Source of the DNA: Leptotrichia hongkongensis
Lineage (GTDB): Bacteria; Fusobacteriota; Fusobacteriia; Fusobacteriales; Leptotrichiaceae
Direction: 5' to 3'
Length of the DNA stretch: 64,000 nt
Assembly: GCF_007990635.1 (NCBI RefSeq)
Contig: NZ_AP019846.1
Coordinates: 682,001-746,000 of the forward strand
Below, one piece after another: positions 55,479 to 62,567 of the stretch (positions are counted from its first letter, which is position 1; each line of letters opens with the position of its first letter). The translations under genes were made by a program, and so were the position numbers. The notes beneath the pieces were generated by a model. The model had not been told where the DNA came from and ran no database searches. It was given only the letters and a program-made list of their open reading frames with translations.

Positions 55479-56160
55479 ATGGAAAAAGAATGTGGTTATA
55501 ATCCAGTATTTAAGATTACAAATAATGTAATGAATTTTTTGATTAAAATTACAGAGATAGTTGGAGAAATAACAATTTTAGAAAAAACGAATCCTAATTT
55601 TGTTATAAAATATAAAAATAGGATAGAAACAATTTATTTAATGTTTAAGAATGAAATTAAAGACTTAACTTTAGAAAAAGTTTCAAATATAGTAAAAGGG
55701 AATTCAAGTGAACTGTCATTTGAAAATATAGAAAAATAAAAAAACAAATGACATTTATGAGAAAATAGAATTTTTAAATCCATTTTCAGTAAAGGATTTT
55801 TAGATATTTATAGAATTTTGGTAAATTCAGACAACAAAAATTTAGTTCAAAATTTTTCAAAATATTTAAAAGAATTATTTTCTTGGTTAAAAAGAGTAAA
55901 TTGAATATTTTAATAAAATCTTGTATTTTAAATTATGAAATAGCAAAAATGTCACATTTTGAAGATGGTAGAATGGGAAGATTATGGCAAATTTTAATTT
56001 TATCAAAATGGAAAAGTTTTTGCATGGATACCATTAGAAATATTAATACAAGAAAATATAGAAAAACATCCTAAATACACAATAAATCAAAAAACGAATC
56101 GCAAGGAATACTCATGTTGTTTTTATACTTCAAATTATAAAAGATAATCTAAAAAATTAA
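55479..56160 (+). pseudogene. Fic-family protein, multiply frameshifted
   Basis: The N-terminus (YNPVFKITNNVMNFLIKITE) matches the Fic N-terminal domain. Joined across frameshifts at about 55740, 55800, 55885 and 56015 the rest reads FLDIYRILVNSD, LIKSCILNYEIA, the Fic motif as SHFEDG-RMGRLWQ and AWIPLEILIQENI, ending HVVFILQIIKDNLKN. The family motif is HxFx(D/E)GNGRxxR; here the Gly-Asn pair is lost. Fic enzymes AMPylate proteins, but this gene is dead on two counts. The pieces 55479-55739 and 55883-56074 look like short ORFs. Confidence 0.7.
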
Positions 56161-56226
56161 AAAAGAACTTCAAAATTATATGAAGAAGAAAATATTTATA
56201 ATTTTTTAAATGGTGCATATATTGGA

Positions 56227-56697
56227 TTGTTTAAAGATGTTGAAGTTGAAGATATAACAGTAGATTTTAAATTTGATGCTTTTTATATAGGAGAAAATAA
56301 TGAAATAGATTTTAGCACAGCGATAAAAAATAAATTTTCTGCGTTGATTCCAGAAGAAACTAGAAAAAGAAAATTGATATACAATAATATTATAAAAGAA
56401 ATACAAAATATGGAAATTTCATTCAAAAAATGTAACCACTATTCTGAATCAGTTGATTTTATAATAGAGAATCGAAATGATAGAGAATATAAATATTATA
56501 AAGATTTTTTTGAAACTATTGAAACCAAATATTATATAAATGGATTGGGAAAACCATTGAATTTTTATTTATTAGAAGAAGATAAATGTAAAAACTGTTT
56601 ATATTTATATGAAAATTACACATATGTTACATTTTCTATTAAAATTATTGAATATAAATCATACATGGCTATGTTTGTATTTGGTTCTAATTACTAA
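56227..56697 (+). CDS. hypothetical protein, probably N-terminally truncated
   Basis: The frame is open from 56161 but has no ATG; the first candidate start is TTG at 56227, giving 156 aa. No ribosome site is obvious. The protein is soluble with Tyr-rich strands (KCKNCLYLYENYTY); I do not recognise it. It directly follows the Fic pseudogene and may itself be a remnant. Confidence 0.35.
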   Translation: MFKDVEVEDITVDFKFDAFYIGENNEIDFSTAIKNKFSALIPEETRKRKLIYNNIIKEIQNMEISFKKCNHYSESVDFIIENRNDREYKYYKDFFETIETKYYINGLGKPLNFYLLEEDKCKNCLYLYENYTYVTFSIKIIEYKSYMAMFVFGSNY

Positions 56698-56783
56698 AAA
56701 TAATAAAAAACAGGGAATTTATTTGCCTTTAAAAAACATAAAAGGTATAATATCAGTAAATAAAAAAGAAAGGAAGATAAAAA

Positions 56784-57965
56784 ATGAAAAAAATAGAAAG
56801 AATTACGTTAATTGTATTAGACAGTGTTGGAGCAGGAGAATTGCCTGATGCAAATTTATTTGATGACTGCGGGTCAAATACCTTAGGAAATATGGCTAAA
56901 GCTTATGGGGGAATGAGCTTGCCTAATATGGGGAAATTGGGGCTTGGAAATATTACTGAGATTGAAGGGACTCCAGCTGTGGAAAAGGCTGAAGGGGCTT
57001 ATGGAAGAGCGATTGAAGTATCACATGGAAAAGATTCTACAACTGGACACTGGGAAATTGCTGGTGTACCGCTAGAACGTCCATTTCCAAATTATAAAGA
57101 TGGATTTTCAGATGAAGTTATAAAGGAATTTGAAGAAAAAACTGGAAGAAAAGTTATGTTAAATAAGCCACTTTCAGGAACTGTCGCAATTGACCAATAT
57201 GGGGAAGAGCAAATTAGAACAGGAAATTGGATAGTTTACGGTTCAGCAGATCCTGTATTCCAGATTGCTGCAAATGAAGAAATTATACCATTGGAAGAAC
57301 TTTACAAAGCGTGTGAAATTGCACTTGAAATTTGTAATGAGAAATCACCTGTGGCAAGGGTAATTGCAAGACCTTATGTTGGTAAAAAAGTAGGAGAATT
57401 TAAGAGAACTGCGAACAGACACGACTTCTCTATTGACCCTCCAAAAGAAAGCATGCTTGAAAGATTGGAAAAAGCTGGACTTGATGTAGTTGGAATTGGT
57501 AAGACAAGCGACCTGTTCAATGGAAAAGGAATTACCGATAACAGAAAAGCTAATCAGGATAATCTAGATGGAATTAAGAAAACGATAGCTGCATTGAAGG
57601 AAGATACAAAAGGATTGATTTTCACTAACTTAGTTGATTTTGATGCTGTTTACGGACATAGAAGAAATGTTGAAGGATATGTAAAGGCTCTAATCGAATT
57701 TGATAACTGGCTTCCTGAAATTGAAAAGAACTTGAAAGATGATGAAATTCTGATTATCACAGCCGATCATGGAAACGATCCTACATACAAAGGAACAGAT
57801 CATACGAGAGAATATATACCTATAATGATTTATGGTAAAAATGTTAAGAAGAATGTAAATATTGGAACTAGAAAAACTTTTGCTGATATTGCGGCAACTG
57901 TTGAGGAAATTTTGCTGGGGACAGAGAAAGAGGGAAGTTTTGCAAAAGAAATTTTGGAAGACTAA
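56784..57965 (+). CDS. deoB: phosphopentomutase
   Basis: DeoB interconverts ribose or deoxyribose 1-phosphate and 5-phosphate. It is 393 aa, normal. The manganese sites are visible: LDSVGAGELPDA near 10, the phosphorylated Thr in KDSTTGHWE near 91, and ITADHGNDPTYKGTDHTRE near 330. AGGAAGATAAAA precedes the ATG. It links purine-nucleoside salvage to deoC at 48247. Confidence 0.97.
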   Translation: MKKIERITLIVLDSVGAGELPDANLFDDCGSNTLGNMAKAYGGMSLPNMGKLGLGNITEIEGTPAVEKAEGAYGRAIEVSHGKDSTTGHWEIAGVPLERPFPNYKDGFSDEVIKEFEEKTGRKVMLNKPLSGTVAIDQYGEEQIRTGNWIVYGSADPVFQIAANEEIIPLEELYKACEIALEICNEKSPVARVIARPYVGKKVGEFKRTANRHDFSIDPPKESMLERLEKAGLDVVGIGKTSDLFNGKGITDNRKANQDNLDGIKKTIAALKEDTKGLIFTNLVDFDAVYGHRRNVEGYVKALIEFDNWLPEIEKNLKDDEILIITADHGNDPTYKGTDHTREYIPIMIYGKNVKKNVNIGTRKTFADIAATVEEILLGTEKEGSFAKEILED

Positions 57966-58020
57966 AAAATAGATAAATATGGGTTAATTGAGGTTGAAAA
58001 TTAGATGAAGAGAGAGAGTT

Positions 58021-58524
58021 ATGCTGAAAACACCTTTTGGAAATATACGAATGTTTATGGATAAAAAAGAAGTTGAGTTTAATTTTTCTAAAATTCAAAA
58101 TTCTAAATCTTTTTTGAAAACCGAAACATATTCATTGAAGTATGAATTTAAAAAGGAAAAAGTAGATAAAATAAACAAACATTTTTTAAAATGTATTTTA
58201 GAAACAGATTTTGGATGTGAAAGTTACGTTGAGAATGGAGAGAGATTGGAAGCAATTTCTTTTGAAATTAATAATGGGAAATTGACGATAGGGACAACTT
58301 CTGGATTGTCTATGGCAGAATATGATGGGAATAATAATGATTTTGATATTGAGTATTTGGAAAATGGAATTGAAATTGTAATTTTTGAAAAAACAAGGAA
58401 TCAAATTTTTAGTTTTGGAGTTTCTTTTCTAGAAAATGTAAATGTAGAAAATGAAGTTCAAACATGGCTTGCAGTTGATTATGCGATAAATTTAAAAGAA
58501 AGGGTAAATAAATGCCAAAATTAA
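58021..58524 (+). CDS. hypothetical protein
   Basis: 167 aa, strand-rich, soluble, no signal. I do not recognise it. GAGAGAGAG lies before the ATG. Its last 13 bases overlap the next gene, so the two are translated together. Confidence 0.6.
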   Translation: MLKTPFGNIRMFMDKKEVEFNFSKIQNSKSFLKTETYSLKYEFKKEKVDKINKHFLKCILETDFGCESYVENGERLEAISFEINNGKLTIGTTSGLSMAEYDGNNNDFDIEYLENGIEIVIFEKTRNQIFSFGVSFLENVNVENEVQTWLAVDYAINLKERVNKCQN

Positions 58525-58913
58525 TAATAAACAACCTAAATATAAAAGAAAAAAATGCTGATAAAAATGGAACAACTGGTTACAGAGTAAAAATAGATGG
58601 TGGAAATCCAATAGAATTTAGAAAAAAATATTTGGAAGTTCAGGTTCCAAAAGGAGAACATGAAGTTACAATATTTAGGACTGGACTTAAAAAGGTTGTG
58701 AAGAAAATTAAGGTAGTGGGGAAAGATGCAAAGGTTTCTGTAAGGATAGATGTTAGTTTGCCGATAATGATTGTAATACTTCAATTAATAATAAATAATT
58801 TTATTTTACAAAAACCATCTATTTTGAGAACAATTATTAGTGTTATCTTTTTAATTCTATTCGTGTATTTGATGTTTATGAGAGAAGTAATAAAAGTCGA
58901 TGTTGAGGAGTAG
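58512..58913 (+). CDS. hypothetical membrane protein with a PEGA-like N-terminal domain
   Basis: 133 aa. The first ~80 residues are short strands ending in VQVPKGEHEVTIFRTGLKK, as in PEGA-type beta domains, then two hydrophobic segments (about 82-100 and 106-124). Function unknown. It overlaps the previous gene and sits 25 bases before the Nudix gene. Confidence 0.6.
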   Translation: MPKLIINNLNIKEKNADKNGTTGYRVKIDGGNPIEFRKKYLEVQVPKGEHEVTIFRTGLKKVVKKIKVVGKDAKVSVRIDVSLPIMIVILQLIINNFILQKPSILRTIISVIFLILFVYLMFMREVIKVDVEE

Positions 58914-58937
58914 AGTTTTGATAGAGGGTGATGATTG

Positions 58938-59588
58938 ATGAAATATGGAAAAAAATCGGAGAAAAAAGTGGAAGAGGAAAGATGGCTAAATTGGGCGATT
59001 GAATTGCAAAGTCTGGCTCAGGCGGGACTTGCGTATGGAAAGGATAAGTTTGATATCGAGCGATTTAAGAGAATTAGAGAGATTTCAGCAGAGATGGTAG
59101 CTCACAAGACTGATATTTCGGTAGAAAAAGTAAAAAATCTGTTTTGTAATGAAGTTGGATATCAGACACCTAAAATTGATACTAGAGCTGCAATTTTTGA
59201 AAATAATAAGATTTTACTAATTCAGGAGAGTAATGGGAAATGGGCATTGCCAGGCGGATGGGCAGATGTACATCTTTCAGTTAAGGAAAACGTATTAAAG
59301 GAAGTTAAGGAGGAAGCTGGAATTGAAGCAAGTGCAGAAATGATTGTAGCTTTATTGGATGTAACAAAAAATCAAGGAAAAGCAATGCCTTATGGCATAA
59401 CAAAAATTTTTGTGTTATGTAAATATGTTAGCGGAAAATTTGAGAAAAATATAGAAACGATTGACAGCCGATATTTTGGGATTGATGAATTGCCAGAGCT
59501 TGCAACTAATAAAACTACTGCTAAGCATATACAGATGTGTTTTAAAGCTAATGAAAATAGAGATAATTGGAAAGTGATTTTTGATTAA
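58938..59588 (+). CDS. Nudix hydrolase
   Basis: 216 aa from the ATG at 58938; a TTG at 58935 is less likely. The N-terminal ~65 helical residues match the Nudix_hydro_N domain (ELQSLAQAGLAYGKDKFD). The Nudix box reads GWADVHLSVKEN... to EVKEEAG near 106-127, with the first Gly, Glu and the E-x-x-E-E pair in place. Targets of this subgroup include ADP-ribose and nucleoside diphosphate sugars; the exact one is unclear. Confidence 0.9.
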   Translation: MKYGKKSEKKVEEERWLNWAIELQSLAQAGLAYGKDKFDIERFKRIREISAEMVAHKTDISVEKVKNLFCNEVGYQTPKIDTRAAIFENNKILLIQESNGKWALPGGWADVHLSVKENVLKEVKEEAGIEASAEMIVALLDVTKNQGKAMPYGITKIFVLCKYVSGKFEKNIETIDSRYFGIDELPELATNKTTAKHIQMCFKANENRDNWKVIFD

Positions 59589-59625
59589 GTTGTAAACAAT
59601 AGATATTAAATTGTAGGAGGGGAAA

Positions 59626-59946
59626 ATGGATAAAAAATATATTTTAGAAAAGTTGTCAAAAATAGACAAGAATAAATACAGTATATCTGAATTAGGCTTA
59701 TTTGGAAGTTATGCTAAAAATGTAGAAAATGAAAATAGCGATATAGATGTATTGGTAAAAATGGAATTTAAAAAAGGAATGTATCAAAATTTTTGTAATT
59801 TACAAAAAGAATTGGAAGAAATATTTCATAAAAAAGTAGATTTGATAGAAAAAAGTGTATTTGATTATAAATTTAAAACAAAAAATGTTAGAGAATATAA
59901 AGAAAAAATAAGAGAAGAGATTCTAGAAAGTGTAATATATGTATAA
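59626..59946 (+). CDS. mntA: MntA-type minimal nucleotidyltransferase antitoxin
   Basis: 106 aa. GSYA at 27-30 followed by SDIDVLV gives the GSx10DxD motif of Pol-beta nucleotidyltransferases (Asp39 and Asp41), with VDLIEK for the third carboxylate. In known pairs MntA adds AMP to its partner toxin HepT. AGGAGGGGA precedes the ATG. It overlaps hepT by eight bases. Confidence 0.9.
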   Translation: MDKKYILEKLSKIDKNKYSISELGLFGSYAKNVENENSDIDVLVKMEFKKGMYQNFCNLQKELEEIFHKKVDLIEKSVFDYKFKTKNVREYKEKIREEILESVIYV

Positions 59947-60313
59947 GAAAAATAGAAATATTATTCAATTTGCTTATGATATAGAAGAATGTATAAATGA
60001 AGTAATAGAAGAAGTAAATGGGATAGAATATGTTGAATTTGCTGCTGATAAAAAATTGATTGGTTATGTTGAACGGCAACTTGAAAAAATAGGAGAAGCG
60101 ATAACTCAAATACAAAAGTTAGATAAAAATATTTTGTTACAAAGTTATAATGAAATTAGCTATTGGGAAAATATAAAGGGAATGAGAAATAGATTGATTC
60201 ATGAGTATTGGGGAACAAGTATTGAAATGGTTTATGAAGTTTCTTTATATGAATTGGAAGAGTTGTTAGAATATATAAAACAAGTAAGAAACAATGTAAT
60301 CAATACTAAATAA
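59939..60313 (+). CDS. hepT: HepT-type HEPN toxin (DUF86)
   Basis: 124 aa, helical. MRNRLIHEYWG near 82-92 contains the RNase motif R-x4-H-x-Y (Arg83, His88, Tyr90); in studied HepT the Tyr is the AMPylation site. HepT cuts RNA when not modified. The 8-base overlap with mntA and order antitoxin-toxin are typical of type VII toxin-antitoxin loci. Confidence 0.9.
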   Translation: MYKKNRNIIQFAYDIEECINEVIEEVNGIEYVEFAADKKLIGYVERQLEKIGEAITQIQKLDKNILLQSYNEISYWENIKGMRNRLIHEYWGTSIEMVYEVSLYELEELLEYIKQVRNNVINTK

Positions 60314-60320
60314 AAAACAT

Positions 60321-60370
60321 AAAAAAGACTAATTCTAAAACGTAATAAGTTCTAAAATAGTCTTTTTTTA
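60321..60370. terminator. bidirectional terminator between hepT and hpf
   Basis: AAAAAAGACTA and TAGTCTTTTTTT with an inner TTCTAAAA/ TTCTAAAA loop region. Confidence 0.7.
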
Positions 60371-60415
60371 TATATCACACTTTTTTACTTTTAAAATATT
60401 TTGTAAAAATTATAA

Positions 60416-60736
60416 TTAATGAGAACCTTTTTTATTATAATCTTTTTGTTTTTCTTTATATTTTCTGACTTGTCTTTCTAGTCTGTCAGCTAAGTCATCA
60501 ATTGCTGCATACAAATCTTTGTTTTCAGCTTCTATTTTTATTTTTGTACCGCTTGCATAAACTAATCCGTCAGCTTTATGAATTGGCCCTTCAGATTTTG
60601 TGTCTTCGACTGTCAGAACAACATCGACTTCTGTGATAGCTTCCGAATACTTAGAAATTCTGCTTATTTTTTCTTCAGTATAAGTTTTAATTGCATCTGT
60701 AATTTTAAGTTGTTTTCCGCTAATAATGATTTTCAT
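60416..60736 (-). CDS. hpf: ribosome hibernation-promoting factor, short form
   Basis: 106 aa. IIISGKQLKITDAIKTYTEE at the N-terminus, the central VVLTVEDTKSEGPI and ENKDLYAAIDDLADRLERQ with a basic Lys-rich tail form the HPF/YfiA fold. It lacks the long C-terminal domain of Gram-positive HPF, so it is the short type that acts with or without RMF. AAAGGATGTG lies before the ATG. Confidence 0.92.
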   Translation of the reverse strand: MKIIISGKQLKITDAIKTYTEEKISRISKYSEAITEVDVVLTVEDTKSEGPIHKADGLVYASGTKIKIEAENKDLYAAIDDLADRLERQVRKYKEKQKDYNKKGSH

Positions 60737-60894
60737 AAATCATCACATCCTTTCATCTATGTCAATAATATTGTACCTTGAAAAAACTAAATGTCAATAG
60801 ATAAAATAAAATAATTAAAATTATTTGTTGAAATCTTAAAAAGAATGTTATAAAATTTTATTAATCTAAAAGTTAAAAAATATAAGGTGAAAAA

Positions 60895-61590
60895 ATGGAA
60901 AAAAATAGTAGTATACACAATATGAAACAATTTTTTGAACAGTATACAGTTTCGCTTGCAAAAAATTTACTTGGAAAATTAGTACTCGTAAAAAAGAATA
61001 ATGAATTACTGGGGGGATACATTGTAGAAACGGAAGCTTATTTGGGAGTAGTGGATAGGGCTTGTCACGGATTTGAGGGAAAATTGACTCCAAAGGTTGA
61101 GGCCTTGTTTGGGAAAGCGGGAACAGTTTATATTTATACTATGCACACACACAAAATGCTCAATATTGTCAGCTGTGAAGAAGGAAATCCTCAGGCAGTA
61201 TTAATTAGGGGAATTGAGCCTGTGATAAATATTGAAAGAATGATTGAAAATAGAGGAAAAGAGGGAATTTTAATTAGCAATGGGCCTGGGAAATTGACAA
61301 AGGCGATGGGAATCGGAGATGTGTTCAACAAAAGTAAGATTTGTGAAATTACAAAAGAATTTCATAAAGTATCAAAAAAATCAATTTATGATATTGAAAA
61401 TATGGAAGAAAATATACTTTATATTGATTTTGAGAACAGTAAAATAGCTAAAAATATTAGTATTTCGGCAAGAATAGGTATTCCAAATAAAGGAATCTGG
61501 ACAGAAAAGGAATTACGATATTTTGTGGCAGGGAATAAATATGTTTCAAGAATGAAAAAATCTGAGTTTAAAGATGAGTGCTGGAAATAA
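60895..61590 (+). CDS. DNA-3-methyladenine glycosylase, AAG/MPG family
   Basis: 231 aa. The AAG signature runs LAKNLLGKLVL, IVETEAYLG with the catalytic Glu, RACHGFEGKLT (usually RASH) and GTVYIYTMHTHKMLNIV, then SNGPGKLTKAMGI. It removes alkylated purines such as 3-methyladenine and hypoxanthine. The family is common in Gram-positives and eukaryotes. A clean ATG with weak AAGGTGA upstream. Confidence 0.94.
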   Translation: MEKNSSIHNMKQFFEQYTVSLAKNLLGKLVLVKKNNELLGGYIVETEAYLGVVDRACHGFEGKLTPKVEALFGKAGTVYIYTMHTHKMLNIVSCEEGNPQAVLIRGIEPVINIERMIENRGKEGILISNGPGKLTKAMGIGDVFNKSKICEITKEFHKVSKKSIYDIENMEENILYIDFENSKIAKNISISARIGIPNKGIWTEKELRYFVAGNKYVSRMKKSEFKDECWK

Positions 61591-61601
61591 TTTTTTAGGT
61601 A

Positions 61602-61630
61602 TTGAAAAAATAGTAAAATTTTGTTATACT
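61602..61630 (+). promoter_or_regulatory. promoter of a small transcription unit
   Basis: TTGAAA (61602-61607), 17-base spacer, TATACT (61625-61630), starting right after the glycosylase gene. Confidence 0.5.
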
Positions 61631-61721
61631 TTTATTAAGTGGAAGATTTTACGAAAAATATCAAAATTTTAAGTGAAGTATTTATTATTGTTTGTAAAGT
61701 TAAATTTGTTGTGGAGGAAAG

Positions 61722-61853
61722 ATGAAAAAAAATTTTTTTGTCAGAAGAGCAATCAAGATATTTTTTACAGGACAAATTGTAAAATTGTCTGCTTTGTTAT
61801 GTATAAAATGTAAAAAAATTAAATATATAAATTTGTGTCAGAAATCTAGGTGA
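61722..61853 (+). CDS. 43-aa basic cysteine-containing small ORF
   Basis: GTGGAGGAAAGATG gives a strong start. The frame encodes a 43-residue basic peptide with a hydrophobic middle (IFFTGQIVKLSALLCIKC) and three Cys. It ends within the terminator at 61842. With the promoter at 61602 it forms one ~250-base unit: a small membrane peptide or an sRNA with a fortuitous frame. I recognise no family. Confidence 0.4.
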   Translation: MKKNFFVRRAIKIFFTGQIVKLSALLCIKCKKIKYINLCQKSR

Positions 61854-61880
61854 AGTTTGTTTACTTAGATTTTTTTATTT
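61842..61880 (+). terminator. terminator of the small transcription unit
   Basis: AAATCTAGGTGA pairs with TTACTTAGATTT and runs into T-rich sequence. Confidence 0.65.
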
Positions 61881-62567
61881 TTTAATGTAAAAGGAAACAG
61901 TTATTATCCCCTTTTATTTCACAATACTAGTTATTTTAATTTCTTCAAATTATAATATTTTTAGATATAGACGAAAGTGCTACACACTAATCCCAGCTTG
62001 TCTAAGTATTTTTTGAAAACAAAATTGAAATTCGCTTCGCTTAGATAATAATTTTTATTTATTATAATAACTGTGATGATTAAAACTAAACCTCGTTTAA
62101 ATATTAAAAATTTTTCGTAAAGGATAAAAACCTAGTATTTTTAAAGAATTGATAAACTAACGGAGATTTTATTTATTCAACTACGACTGTTTGATGACTG
62201 ATAAGGAGGAGTTTCGGAGTTGGGCAAATAAAAGTAGGAGTCTAGCCATAGGTATTGCGTAGCAATCTTGCCATAATTTTAATTATTAGAATAAACCTTT
62301 ACTGCAAGATAAGGATTTGCGGCAATGAGCAATCCTGCGAAAAATAAAGAAAAAACATAATAAAAATAGAAAAGACTGTTATTAAACAAAATAATCTAAT
62401 ACTAAATCCTGTTAGAAAATAAAAACTATGTTAAGAACAAGAAGTTTAAATCCCTTGCTTAAATATATTTAATTCAAAATTTATTAAATATTTGCTATTT
62501 AAATGGGAAATAGTATTAAATTAGTTAATATAAATAAAAAAATATAGCAGAAAGAAGGAGAGAAAAA
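61881..62567. other. ~690-base non-coding stretch upstream of purL
   Basis: No gene is seen. It has patches of more balanced composition (CGGAGTTGGGCAAATAAAAG near 62215, a stem ATTGC/GCAAT near 62257-62270, TTCGCTTCGCTTAG near 62030) against an A+T-rich background, which suggests remnants of a longer, perhaps transferred, element. A repeat-end motif at about 62490-62520 lies just before purL. No purine riboswitch is visible. Confidence 0.35.
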
